A stretch of 64,000 nt of DNA. Origin: CAVWGP01 sp963754645. GTDB taxonomy: Bacteria; Pseudomonadota; Alphaproteobacteria; Bin65. Position numbers and translations under genes: made by a program. This document shows positions 39,214 to 48,361 of this stretch, one piece after another. The first letter of the stretch is position 1, and every line of letters begins with the position of its first letter. Where the stretch lies: positions 62,001 through 126,000 of the forward strand of contig CAVWGP010000004.1 in assembly GCA_963754645.1 (NCBI GenBank), given 5' to 3'. Under the pieces are notes generated by a model that was not told the origin of the DNA, made no database searches, and saw only the letters and a program-made list of their open reading frames with translations.

Positions 39214-40883
39214 CGGACCGTTCCGGCAATGAGCGCGTCGGCGGCGCGGCGGGCTTCGTCGGTAATTGCCGAGCCGGCCAGCATGCGGGCAATTTCCTCG
39301 CGGCGGTCGGGGCCGCTTAGAACATCGAGGCGCGCCGAAGTCTTGCCGCCGCTCTTGACGAGCTTTTCGACCCGCCAATGGTGATCGGCCCGCGCCGCTA
39401 CTTGCGGAGAATGTGTCACCGCCAAGACCTGCACGTCGCGGCCCAGCCGGGCCAGCCTTTCGCCGACGGCGGCGGCTGTGGCGCCGCCGATCCCGCTATC
39501 GACTTCGTCGAAGACCAGCGTCGGCGCCGAGTCCGAGCGTGCGAGCACGACCTTGAGCGCCAGCATGAAGCGCGCGAGCTCGCCACCGGACGCGATCCGG
39601 CCGATCGGCCCCAGCGGAGCGCCCGGATTGGTCGCGACCTCGAACGCGACGCGGTCGGCGCCGGCCGGCCCCCATTCGCTGTCGGGCAAGGCTTCGATGC
39701 GGGTGGCAAACTTGGCTTTTTCGAGCTTCAGCGGTGGAAGCTCCTTCATGATCAGCTTGTCGAGCTTGGCCGCCGCCGCTTTGCGCGCCGCCGTGAGCGC
39801 CTCGGCGCATTTGGCATAGGCGAGCCGCGTTTCGACGGCGCGCTTTTCCAGCCGCCCGCGCGCCTCGCTGTCATCGGCGATGGCGGCGAGCTTCGCGGCA
39901 ATCGATCGGCCGAGCGCGGCGAGCGCGCCGATTTCGACCCGGTGCTTGCGCGCGAGATCGCGCAAGGCGAACAGGCGGTCGTCGACGGTTTGCAGCCGGT
40001 TCGAATCGGCATCGATCTTGGCGCCGACCGAGCCGAGCTGGCGCAGCACTTCGGCCAGCTCGATCGCGGCCCGGTCGAGCCCGGCAATGGCCGGGTCGAG
40101 CAGGCCGCCGGTCTTGGCCGCGATCCGGTCGAGATGGCGCCGCGCGGTGCGCAAGACCGCCTCCACCGGCTTGGCGCCGGCAAGCTCGGCTTCGGCCGCG
40201 TTGAGCGCCTCCACCAGGCGCTCGCGGTTCATGAGCAATTGGCGTTCCGCCTGCAGCTTCTGTTCGTCGTCGGGCTGCGGATCGAGCGCTTCGATTTCGC
40301 CGAGCGCGTGGCGAAGATAGGCCTCGTCGCTCGAGGCTTGTTGCGCGACCGTGATCAGCGCGTCGCGCTCGGAAACGGCGGCGCGCCAGGCGCGATAGGC
40401 ATCGGCGACACCGGCCGCGCGGCCGGCGAGATCGCCGAATGCATCGAGCGCGGCGCGGTGAACTGCGGGATCCGCGAGACCGCGCTGCTCCGCCTGGCCC
40501 TGCAACTCCACAAGCTGATCGCCCAATTCGCGCAGCAGGCCGATCGTCGCCGGCTGGTCGTTGACATAGGCACGGCCGCGGCCGTCCTTGCCGAGGACGC
40601 GTCGAATGATGATCGCGCCGTCCGAGTCGAGGCCGCGGTCCGCGAGCAGCGCGCGGGCCGGGTGGGTGTCGCCGACCTCGAATGCGGCGGTCACGACCGC
40701 CTGCTCGGCACCCAGGCGGATCAATCGCGCATCGCCGCGCGCGCCCAGGGTCAAGCCGAGCGCATCGAGCAGGATCGACTTGCCCGCGCCGGTCTCGCCG
40801 GTCAGCGCCGAAAACCCGTCATCGAGAACGAGGTCGAGCTGGTCGATCAGCACAACGTCCCTGATCGAGAGGCGGGCCAGCAT
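39210..40883 (-). CDS. recN: DNA repair protein RecN
   Basis: 557 residues, an SMC-like ATPase. Walker A GETGAGKSI near the N-terminus, a long coiled region split by a short hinge (about 155-370), then the signature ASGGELARFMLALK and Walker B TLVFDEVDSGIGG. RecN helps repair double-strand breaks. It lies 21 nt after bamD on the same strand and overlaps ligA by 4 nt. No LexA box was identified. Confidence 0.95.
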   Translation of the reverse strand: MLARLSIRDVVLIDQLDLVLDDGFSALTGETGAGKSILLDALGLTLGARGDARLIRLGAEQAVVTAAFEVGDTHPARALLADRGLDSDGAIIIRRVLGKDGRGRAYVNDQPATIGLLRELGDQLVELQGQAEQRGLADPAVHRAALDAFGDLAGRAAGVADAYRAWRAAVSERDALITVAQQASSDEAYLRHALGEIEALDPQPDDEQKLQAERQLLMNRERLVEALNAAEAELAGAKPVEAVLRTARRHLDRIAAKTGGLLDPAIAGLDRAAIELAEVLRQLGSVGAKIDADSNRLQTVDDRLFALRDLARKHRVEIGALAALGRSIAAKLAAIADDSEARGRLEKRAVETRLAYAKCAEALTAARKAAAAKLDKLIMKELPPLKLEKAKFATRIEALPDSEWGPAGADRVAFEVATNPGAPLGPIGRIASGGELARFMLALKVVLARSDSAPTLVFDEVDSGIGGATAAAVGERLARLGRDVQVLAVTHSPQVAARADHHWRVEKLVKSGGKTSARLDVLSGPDRREEIARMLAGSAITDEARRAADALIAGTVR

Positions 40884-40904
40884 CGCGAACAGCGACGGCC
40901 GGAT

Positions 40905-41750
40905 CTAGAACAGCCAATCCCAGGCGCGCCGGATGAAGCTGCGCGTATCGGGGGCGCCCGGCGGACGCTCGACCGGCTTCTTCTCGACCAATTCGTAGCT
41001 TTCGAGATACCACTCGCTCGACGGGAAATTATGGCCGAGCAGCGAAGCGACGCGGCGCGCCTCGTCGGCGGCGCCGAGTGCCGTGTAGCTTTCCGCCAGG
41101 CGGTGCAGCGCTTCGGGGACTTGGCGGCTCGTTTGATACTTGTCGACCACGGTCTTGAAACGATTGATCGCGGCAAGGTGTTGGCCGCGCCGCTGGTAGT
41201 AGCGGCCGATTTCCATTTCGTGTCCGGCAATGTGGTCCTGCACCAGGACGATCTTGTTGCGCGCGTCCTGGGCGTAGGCGGTGTCCGGGAAGCGCTTGAT
41301 CAGATCTTCGTAGGCCTTCATCGCTTCGATCGCAGGCGTCTGATCGCGCTTGGCGTCGCGCACCTGATCGAAATAGGACAGCGCCTTCAGGTAATAGGCA
41401 TAGGCAATATCGCGATGCGACGGATGCAGGCGAATGAAGCGATTGACCGCCGTGATCGCCGTTTCGTATTCGCGATCCTTGTAATAGGCGTAACCCGCCA
41501 TCAACTGCGCGCGGCTGGCCCACGGCGAATAGGGATGCTGCCGGTCGACCTCGTTGTAAAAGCGGGCCGCTTCTTTCCATTTTTCGGCTTGCAACAGGTC
41601 GGAAGCGCGATTGTAGAGATCCTCGACCGAGCCTTCGATGACGATGTCTTCCTCGCGCGCGGAATTGCTGCAGGCGGCGAGCAGGAACAGCAAGGCGGCG
41701 GCCGCCAAGGCGGCGGTCCGCGAAAGGGAAGAGTGTGCAAGTGCGGTCAT
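40905..41750 (-). CDS. bamD: outer-membrane assembly lipoprotein BamD
   Basis: 281 residues. Signal peptide with lipobox FLLAAC, then TPR-type helices: LYNRASDLLQAEKWKEAARFYNEVDRQHPYSPWA and AYYKDREYETAITAVNRFIRLHP. BamD is the essential lipoprotein partner of BamA in outer-membrane protein insertion. It follows the lpxC terminator, so it probably has its own promoter in the 41751-41850 gap. Confidence 0.95.
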   Translation of the reverse strand: MTALAHSSLSRTAALAAAALLFLLAACSNSAREEDIVIEGSVEDLYNRASDLLQAEKWKEAARFYNEVDRQHPYSPWASRAQLMAGYAYYKDREYETAITAVNRFIRLHPSHRDIAYAYYLKALSYFDQVRDAKRDQTPAIEAMKAYEDLIKRFPDTAYAQDARNKIVLVQDHIAGHEMEIGRYYQRRGQHLAAINRFKTVVDKYQTSRQVPEALHRLAESYTALGAADEARRVASLLGHNFPSSEWYLESYELVEKKPVERPPGAPDTRSFIRRAWDWLF

Positions 41751-41850
41751 GGCAACGATACCTCGTCGGATGAGACGATCCTGGCCGCGTTCTTAGCACG
41801 GGCCGGAACCTGCGTTCCATGGGCTATCCGACCGCAGGCGCGCTAACCCA

Positions 41851-41882
41851 CAAAAAATAAGGGCCCCGTCCGGGGCCCTTAT
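41851..41882 (-). terminator. rho-independent terminator after lpxC
   Basis: A perfect 11-bp stem ATAAGGGCCCC / GGGGCCCTTAT with a 4-nt loop (41857-41882) is followed on the minus strand by a run of six T (41852-41857). It lies 25 nt after the lpxC stop, separating the division genes from bamD-recN-ligA. Confidence 0.92.
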
Positions 41883-41907
41883 CGAACTGAAACGCAGGAT
41901 CGGAGCG

Positions 41908-42885
41908 CTAGGCGCCGACCGCCTCGGCGAGCTTGCCGCGGCGAAGCGGCAGGGCCATCGGGGAATTCTCGGCAATTGTCGTCCAACGCCAAGCGGATTT
42001 GTCGGCGAAGAGCGATTTCAGCAGCAGATTGTTGAGCGCATGGCCGGCCCGCGCGCCGTGGAAACGGCCGATGATCGGCGCCCCGGCGAGATAAAGATCG
42101 CCCAGCGCGTCGAGCAGCTTGTGGCGCACGAATTCGTCGGGGAAACGCAGGCCTTCGCGATTGAGCACCCGGTCCTGCGCGATGACCACGGCGTTGTCGA
42201 GCGAGCCGCCGCGCGCCAAGCCCATCTTGCGCAACGCTTCCACTTCGTGGGCAAACCCGAAGGTGCGCGCCCTGGCTAGTTCTTTGCGAAATGTGCCGTC
42301 ATGCAGGTTGAACGAAAGCCGTTGCTTGGCGACGACTGCATTTTCGAAATCGATCTCGAAACTCAGCGCAGTGCGCGTACCCGCCCCGATGGAGGCGTAT
42401 TTATGGCTGTCGCCGGTGCGTACCGTCTTCAAAATTTGAATGGCATTGCGCGCCGCCGCTTGCTCTTCGATCCCGGCACAGTCGATCAGAAACGCAAATG
42501 GCTCGGCGCTGCCGTCCATGATGGGCAATTCCGGCCCATCGACCGAGACCAAGCAATTGTCGATGTTGTAGCCCGCAAGCGCGGCCATGACGTGTTCGAC
42601 CGTGCCGATTGTCGTCCCGGCGGAATTGCCAAGCGTCGTGCACATCTTCGTATCGACGACGTGATCCCAACGTGCCGGGATAGCGGCTGCGTCCCGCGCA
42701 ACGTCGCTGCGAAGAAAGACAATGCCATGATCGATCGGGGCGGGCGCGAATGTCAGATTGAGCTTTGCGCCGGAATGTAGCCCGGTACCTGTGCAGGAAA
42801 TAGCCTGCCGTAGAGTGCGCTGACGCACGAAACCATTCTCGGAGATGGCCAAATGCCCATCTCGTTCCCCGAACCCCATTTTCAT
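41908..42885 (-). CDS. lpxC: UDP-3-O-acyl-N-acetylglucosamine deacetylase LpxC
   Basis: 325 residues. It performs the committed step of lipid A synthesis. Zinc ligands are visible in GTVEHVMAAL (His) and RHKLLDALGDL (His, Asp), and the catalytic His lies near GRFHGARAGH. The ATG at 42885 follows AAGGA with good spacing; an upstream in-frame extension of 34 codons has no ribosome site. It is separated from ftsZ by 258 nt containing an inverted repeat, and ends at a strong terminator. Confidence 0.95.
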   Translation of the reverse strand: MKMGFGERDGHLAISENGFVRQRTLRQAISCTGTGLHSGAKLNLTFAPAPIDHGIVFLRSDVARDAAAIPARWDHVVDTKMCTTLGNSAGTTIGTVEHVMAALAGYNIDNCLVSVDGPELPIMDGSAEPFAFLIDCAGIEEQAAARNAIQILKTVRTGDSHKYASIGAGTRTALSFEIDFENAVVAKQRLSFNLHDGTFRKELARARTFGFAHEVEALRKMGLARGGSLDNAVVIAQDRVLNREGLRFPDEFVRHKLLDALGDLYLAGAPIIGRFHGARAGHALNNLLLKSLFADKSAWRWTTIAENSPMALPLRRGKLAEAVGA

Positions 42886-43016
42886 TCCGCTTCGTCCTTT
42901 TCGATGTTCGATCGGAACCCGGAGCCGCACTTGGCTCCGTGTCGCGTTGGCGGCGCGCCTTTCAACCCCCCGATTGTTGCGCTTCAAAATGCGCTGTTGT
43001 TTTGACGGTCAATCGC

Positions 43017-43049
43017 TAATCGGCCCGGCAATGTTATCCGGGCCGATTA
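43017..43049. promoter_or_regulatory. 12-bp perfect inverted repeat between ftsZ and lpxC
   Basis: TAATCGGCCCGG and CCGGGCCGATTA flank a 9-nt loop. It lies about 95 nt after the ftsZ stop and 130 nt before lpxC on the minus strand. No T-run follows, so it may be an attenuator, an mRNA-stabilising structure or a rho-assisted terminator. Nothing else is evident in this gap. Confidence 0.5.
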
Positions 43050-43143
43050 ATGACTAACGTCAGGCTGGTGCCAGCTCAAATCACGCTTTGTTTCAGGATG
43101 TTTCTGCGGGATTCAAAAGTTTCCAACAAGTTAAGGAGCGGCT

Positions 43144-44982
43144 TCAATTGGCCTGCCGCCGCAGGAAGGCCGGAATTTCAAGGACGTCTTCATCCCTAAT
43201 ACGCTTGGCCTGCGGTTCTTGAATGGGTGCCGGCGCCGGTTTTGCCGCTCGCTCGGCGTCACCGGCGGCTGGAGCGGAGGCGCGCGCGGTATTTGCCCGA
43301 GCCGCCGCTGCCTGACCGGTCAACAACGTCGGCGCAGCTTCGGAATGGGCGCCCGATCCGGCTGCATCATCGTCGTTCCGGCGGTTGCGCCACAGATTGA
43401 AGATCGAGGGACGGGCGGCCTTCGCCGCGGCGTCTGCTTTCGGCGCTTCAGCCCGCCTGGCAACCGGCTCCGGCGAACTGCGTTCGGGCTCGATGTCGTC
43501 GACGTGGGCGACGACGCGGCTCGTCGGCGCGCTTGCCCGAAGCGCCGGCGTAGCGGAGCGTTCGCCGTGGCGCGGCGAACTGCCGAACATATCCGGTTGC
43601 GCCTGCGCCGTTGCCGCCGTGCGGAGGGCGGTATCCGGCGGAAGTATCGGTGCCGCGGAAGGCATCGGGAGTGACGTTTCAGGTTCGGCTCGGCGCGCCG
43701 GCGCCGCGGCCGATTCATGGCGCGGCTGGATTGCAGCCGGGCGAGGCGCCGCTTGGTCGGCTGGAGCCTGTTGTGCCCGCGCGAAGGGCGCACTGACCGC
43801 GGCGGCGGCCGGGCGCACCGGCGCGTGATTGACGTGCGCTGCCGGTGCCGTGCCGAAGGATGGAACGGGCGCCGCCACCGGTGGACGCGGCCGTTCGACC
43901 GGCGCGGCTGGCTTGACCAGCGCCGCGTCGATATCGCCGCCGATCGGCGCGCGGACCGGAAGCGGCCGCGCCGCGGCCGGTTTGGCCGTTTCGCTCTTGC
44001 CGCGCTGGGCGCCGACGCTGTCGATGCCGGTCGCGAACACGGATACGCGAATTCGGCCCTTCAGGGAGTCGTCGAAGGCCGAACCGAAGATGATGTTGGC
44101 TTGCGGATCGACCTCGTCGCGCACGCGATTGGCCGCTTCGTCGACCTCGAACAAGGTCAAGTCCGGGCCGCCGGTGATGTTGATGAGCAGGCCCCGCGCG
44201 CCCGCCATCGACGCGTCGTCGAGCAAGGGGTTGGAAATCGCGCGCTCGGCCGCATCGACGGCGCGGTTGGCCCCCTCGGCCTCGCCCGAGCCCATCATCG
44301 CCTTGCCCATCTCGCTCATGACGGTGCGAATGTCGGCGAAGTCGAGATTGATCAAGCCCGGCATGACCATGAGATCGGTGATGCCGCGGACGCCCGAATG
44401 CAGCACCTGATCGGCCATATGGAAGGCGTCGGCGAACGTCGTTTTCTCGTTCGCGATGCGGAACAGGTTCTGGTTCGGGATCACGATCAGCGTATCGACG
44501 ACACCCTGCAGTTCCTCGAGCCCGGCTTCGGCCAGGCGCATGCGATGCGCGCCTTCGAAGTGGAACGGCTTGGTTACGACGCCGATGGTCAGCAAACCTT
44601 GCTCGCGCGCGGCCCGTGCGATGACAGGCGCTGCCCCCGTCCCGGTGCCTCCGCCCATGCCCGCCGTGATGAACACCATGTGGGTGCCTTGGATCTGGGT
44701 CGAGATATCTTCCCAGGCTTCCTCGGCGGCGGCGCGCCCGATCTCGGGCCGCGAACCGGCGCCGAGCCCTTGCGTGATGCTGAGGCCGAGTTGGATCTTG
44801 CGTTCCGCGAGGCACAGCGCCAGCGCCTGGGCATCGGTGTTGGCGACGACACATTCGACGCCTTCAAGATTGGCCCGGATCATGTTGTTGACCGCGTTGC
44901 AGCCCGCGCCGCCGACGCCAAATACGATGATCCGCGGCCGCAATTCCTGGGGTTGGCTGGTGCGAGTGAGATTGATCGTCAT
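43144..44982 (-). CDS. ftsZ: cell division GTPase FtsZ
   Basis: 612 residues. The GTPase core has GVGGAGCNAVNNM, the tubulin signature GGGTGTGAAP, NTDAQAL and the T7 catalytic loop NLDFADIRTVM. From about residue 335 to 595 there is a long Ala/Pro/Arg-rich linker, ending in the conserved C-terminal peptide EDVLEIPAFLRRQ that binds FtsA and other tethers. The ATG at 44982 follows GGAG with a 6-nt gap; an ATG 12 nt upstream is less well placed. It is immediately downstream of ftsA (89 nt). Confidence 0.97.
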   Translation of the reverse strand: MTINLTRTSQPQELRPRIIVFGVGGAGCNAVNNMIRANLEGVECVVANTDAQALALCLAERKIQLGLSITQGLGAGSRPEIGRAAAEEAWEDISTQIQGTHMVFITAGMGGGTGTGAAPVIARAAREQGLLTIGVVTKPFHFEGAHRMRLAEAGLEELQGVVDTLIVIPNQNLFRIANEKTTFADAFHMADQVLHSGVRGITDLMVMPGLINLDFADIRTVMSEMGKAMMGSGEAEGANRAVDAAERAISNPLLDDASMAGARGLLINITGGPDLTLFEVDEAANRVRDEVDPQANIIFGSAFDDSLKGRIRVSVFATGIDSVGAQRGKSETAKPAAARPLPVRAPIGGDIDAALVKPAAPVERPRPPVAAPVPSFGTAPAAHVNHAPVRPAAAAVSAPFARAQQAPADQAAPRPAAIQPRHESAAAPARRAEPETSLPMPSAAPILPPDTALRTAATAQAQPDMFGSSPRHGERSATPALRASAPTSRVVAHVDDIEPERSSPEPVARRAEAPKADAAAKAARPSIFNLWRNRRNDDDAAGSGAHSEAAPTLLTGQAAAARANTARASAPAAGDAERAAKPAPAPIQEPQAKRIRDEDVLEIPAFLRRQAN

Positions 44983-45071
44983 GTTAGTCTCCATGGGCTT
45001 CGTCGTTGGGCGTTGTCGGCGCGGCACGCCGTTCAACGGTCTCGGTTGCGAATGAAATTGGGCAGCGTCCG

Positions 45072-46409
45072 TTAGAAATGATCATGGAACCACGTCCCGA
45101 TGCGGCGCATGACGCCGTTGCGCATCGGCTGCGCCGCGGGCGGCGGCATGGCCGATGCGCGCTTGCTCCAGCCGCGCAGGCGCGGCCTTTGCGCGGGCGC
45201 CAGTGCCGCGATCGCGGCAAGTCCCGCGACCGCGTGGCGCTCGATTGCATAATCGACGAGGCCGCCGACCACGGCGAATGACGGGCCGGTTGCGGCTTCC
45301 GCGAGGCCGCGCAGCCGTTTCGGCCGGCCGGCGCGCACCTGACGACCGAGCATCGTCGCGGCCATCTCTGCCAGTCCGCTGAGCTGGCTCGCGCCGCCGG
45401 TGAGCACGACGCGGCGCACCGACGCTTTCGACACGCCGCTCAGTTCGATCTTGCCGCGCACGAGTTCGAGCGTCTCCTCGAGGCGCGGCTTGATGATGCC
45501 GGCGAGCAGGCTTTTCGGCATGTGATTCGGCGAGTGATTCTCGGTGTCGCCGATTTGCGGCACGTCGATGATCTCGCGGTCGTCGCCGGGCCGGGGCGCG
45601 GCGCTGCCGAACAGCAGTTTGAGACGTTCGGCATGCGCAAACGGCGTCGATAGCCCGTGGACGATGTCTTGCGTGACGTGCGCGCCGCCGACCGGCACCG
45701 TGTCGGCGTGCACGAGCGCGCCGTCTTCGAATACCGCGAGGCTCGTCGTGCCGCCGCCCATGTCGATGACGATCGTGCCCAGCGCCATCTCGTCCTCGAC
45801 GAGGCAGGAGAGCGCGGCGGCATAGGGCGAAACGACGAAGGCCTCGATATCGAGATGGGCGCCTGCGATGCAGGTCGACAGCGTGCGCGCCGGTCCCGCC
45901 TCGGCGGTGATAACGTTGAGGTCCAGGCTGAGCGATTTGCCGAACATGCCGCGCGGATCGCGGATGCCACGCTGCCCGTCGACGCGAAAACCGAGCGGCA
46001 AGGAATGGAGCAGCTCGCGGTCGGCGGGTGCGGTGCGGCCTTTCTCCTGTTCGAGCACTTTGCGGATATCGGTGGCCGAAATTTCGCGGCCGTCAAGGCT
46101 CGTGGTGTGCGACACGCGCGCCGTGCCGGGCTTGCCGCAGCCGAGCGCGACGAAGACCGAGCGAACGGTTTGTCCGGCCATGCGCTCCGCGGCGTGCACC
46201 GCGTTGACCACCGCATCGCGCGCCTGTTCGATATCGATCACGGCGCCGGCGCGCATGCCGCTGCCGGGCTGATAGCCGACGCCGATGATCGTCGGGTGCC
46301 CGTCATCGTCGATCTGGGCGAGGAAGCAAGCGGTTTTGCTTGTTCCCACGTCGAGCGCGGCGATGAGTTCGCCGCGTTGCCGTCCATTTTTTTTCTCCGT
46401 CGATGCCAT
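45072..46409 (-). CDS. ftsA: cell division protein FtsA
   Basis: 445 residues. Actin-like fold: ALDVGTSKTAC (phosphate 1), VIDMGGGTTSLAVF (phosphate 2), VLTGGASQLSGL (adenosine). Domain 1C is present. The C-terminal amphipathic helix GVMRRIGTWFHDHF anchors FtsZ filaments to the membrane. It begins 6 nt after the ftsQ stop, within the continuous minus-strand dcw cluster. Confidence 0.95.
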   Translation of the reverse strand: MASTEKKNGRQRGELIAALDVGTSKTACFLAQIDDDGHPTIIGVGYQPGSGMRAGAVIDIEQARDAVVNAVHAAERMAGQTVRSVFVALGCGKPGTARVSHTTSLDGREISATDIRKVLEQEKGRTAPADRELLHSLPLGFRVDGQRGIRDPRGMFGKSLSLDLNVITAEAGPARTLSTCIAGAHLDIEAFVVSPYAAALSCLVEDEMALGTIVIDMGGGTTSLAVFEDGALVHADTVPVGGAHVTQDIVHGLSTPFAHAERLKLLFGSAAPRPGDDREIIDVPQIGDTENHSPNHMPKSLLAGIIKPRLEETLELVRGKIELSGVSKASVRRVVLTGGASQLSGLAEMAATMLGRQVRAGRPKRLRGLAEAATGPSFAVVGGLVDYAIERHAVAGLAAIAALAPAQRPRLRGWSKRASAMPPPAAQPMRNGVMRRIGTWFHDHF

Positions 46410-46415
46410 GCTCGA

Positions 46416-47450
46416 TCAACCGGTCCTGCGTGGTTTCTTGTTGGCCGGCGCTTTGTCGCCCGGCGGCGGATTGGCGGGCGCCGTTTCCTTCGCCTCGATG
46501 CCGCGAATGACCAACCGGTCGGGCAATCGCATGTCGAAGACCACGGCGCCGCGCGCGAGAAAACTGTGATTGCGATTGAGCTCGATGAACTTGTTCCACG
46601 CCGCGCGCTCGAAGCCTTCCGGCAGGCGCGCCGTGGCGCCGGAATCGAAGGCGATGTCCCAGCGCCGATTGCCGATGCGCGCGGCGCCGGTGACGCGCCG
46701 AGCCAGGGCCGGCTCCTCGTCGAACAGCTTCAACAGCGCGGGCAGCGCCGCCGGCGCGCCGGCGCCGGTCAACAGAATCATGTTTTCGTGCTCGGCTTCG
46801 GGCGCAACCGGGATCACCAAGCCGGCGTCGTCGACGAGCATCGTCGACTTGCCTTCGCGATAGCGCGCCGCCGGCGTGCGCTCGACGATGTGGACGAGCA
46901 GCGAATTCGGAAAGCGCCGCTCGACCGCCGCGCTCTTGACCCAGGGCAGCGCCTCGATGCGCCGGCGGATGATCCAGGGGTCGGCGCCGAACAGGCTGTC
47001 GCCGCGGCGCAATCCGAGCGCGGCGCGCAAGGTTTCGGGATCGGTGTGCTGGCTGCCTTCGATCGTCACTTCGCCGACGCTGAGCGCAAAGCGGATTTTC
47101 GCCGCCTGGCTCAAATTGCGGTAGGCGACCGAGGCTTGATCGCGCGCCGTGCCGTAGACGCCGCTTTGCCAAAGCCAAAGCGGAACACCGGCAAAGAGCG
47201 CTAGGGCCGCGGCGCCGATGCCGAACCGCGTGCCGTAGAACAATGCGCCGTGCGCAACGTCGCGGAGCCGCCGCCGTGCCCGGCGATTGGGCTGCAAGGC
47301 GGGCGGCGCTTGTTCGTCGTCGTCGTCCTCGTCGCACCGCCGCGGCGCCGCGCGCGCCGGAATAGACGAGGATGCGCGCGAAATGATCTCAACCGGGCTG
47401 GTCAGCGGCCCGCAATCGAGCGGCGTCGCGCGCTCGTCTAGGTGTCGCAT
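46416..47450 (-). CDS. ftsQ: divisome protein FtsQ
   Basis: 344 residues. A cytoplasmic, Arg/Asp-rich N-terminus (about 90) is followed by one membrane segment (GIGAAALALFAGVPLWLW), a POTRA domain (VTIEGSQHTDPETLRAAL) and the FtsQ beta domain ending in a Pro/Lys tail. It links FtsL to the late divisome. The chosen ATG at 47450 overlaps the end of ddl by 13 nt; the longer open frame continues into ddl and is rejected. Confidence 0.9.
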   Translation of the reverse strand: MRHLDERATPLDCGPLTSPVEIISRASSSIPARAAPRRCDEDDDDEQAPPALQPNRRARRRLRDVAHGALFYGTRFGIGAAALALFAGVPLWLWQSGVYGTARDQASVAYRNLSQAAKIRFALSVGEVTIEGSQHTDPETLRAALGLRRGDSLFGADPWIIRRRIEALPWVKSAAVERRFPNSLLVHIVERTPAARYREGKSTMLVDDAGLVIPVAPEAEHENMILLTGAGAPAALPALLKLFDEEPALARRVTGAARIGNRRWDIAFDSGATARLPEGFERAAWNKFIELNRNHSFLARGAVVFDMRLPDRLVIRGIEAKETAPANPPPGDKAPANKKPRRTG

Positions 47451-48361
47451 GTGGCGTCCTCCACCATCCATGTGACGAGTTTTTCGAACGATATGCCGGC
47501 CTTGGCGGCGATCTCCGGCACCAGCGAAGTCGGCGTCATGCCGGGCTGGGTATTGACCTCGAGAACGACGAAGCGGCCGGGCTCGCCGCCGGTATCGTCG
47601 TAGCGCAGGTCGACGCGGCTGACGCCGCGGCAACCCAGCGCCTTGTGCGATGCGACGCCGAGTTCGCAGGCGGCGCGATAGGCGTCGGGATGTATCGGCG
47701 CCGGCATCAAATGCTCGGATTCGCCGGGCGTGTATTTCGCGATGTAGTCGTAGAAGCGCCGCCGCGTGCGAATCTCGATCGCGCCCAGCGCGCGGTCGCC
47801 CATGACGGCGACCTGAATCTCGCGGCCCGGGATGAATTTTTCGATCACGACGCGGGCGTGGGCGGCAAGGTCGGCGGCGATCTGGTGCAGCGTGATGTTG
47901 TCGCCCTCGAAGACGACGTGGACGCCGACCGAGCTGCCCTCGTTGATCGGTTTGACGACATAGGGCCGCGCCGGCTCGACCCGCGCCAGCAGCATGGCGC
48001 GATCCAGGACTTCGCCCGGCGCGATGGGCAGTCCGGCGGCGCGGAACATTTCGCGGCTCACGTGCTTGTCCATCGCGACCGCCGAAGCCAGCGCGCCGGA
48101 GTTCGTGTAGCGAATGCCCATCATGTCGAGCAATCCTTGCACCCGTCCGTCCTCGCCGAAGGGTCCATGGAGAATGTTGAAGACGACGTCGGGCTTGGGC
48201 GTGAGCGCCTGGACCAGCGCCGCCATGTCGCGCGTCAGATCGATCGGCGTCACCTCGTAGCCGGCGCGCTGCAGGGCCGCGATGCAACCCTTGCCCGAGG
48301 ACAGCGAAACTTCGCGCTCCGACGACCAGCCACCCATCAGCACGGCGACACGCTTGGTCAT
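47438..48361 (-). CDS. ddl: D-alanine--D-alanine ligase
   Basis: 307 residues. ATP-grasp enzyme making the D-Ala-D-Ala dipeptide for MurF. Motifs: VLMGGWSSEREVSLSSG, NILHGPFGEDGRVQG, PYVVKPINEGSSVGV, and the metal-binding EVNTQPGMTPTSLVP. It overlaps murB by 4 nt (ATGA) and ftsQ by 13 nt. The ATG at 48361 is the conserved family start. Confidence 0.96.
   Translation of the reverse strand: MTKRVAVLMGGWSSEREVSLSSGKGCIAALQRAGYEVTPIDLTRDMAALVQALTPKPDVVFNILHGPFGEDGRVQGLLDMMGIRYTNSGALASAVAMDKHVSREMFRAAGLPIAPGEVLDRAMLLARVEPARPYVVKPINEGSSVGVHVVFEGDNITLHQIAADLAAHARVVIEKFIPGREIQVAVMGDRALGAIEIRTRRRFYDYIAKYTPGESEHLMPAPIHPDAYRAACELGVASHKALGCRGVSRVDLRYDDTGGEPGRFVVLEVNTQPGMTPTSLVPEIAAKAGISFEKLVTWMVEDATCDT

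Noticed and set aside
39378..41846. Very long plus-strand open frame (822 codons) antisense to recN and bamD
   Set aside because: No domain, low-complexity Arg/Gly/Asp composition, and fully covered by two well-identified minus-strand genes.
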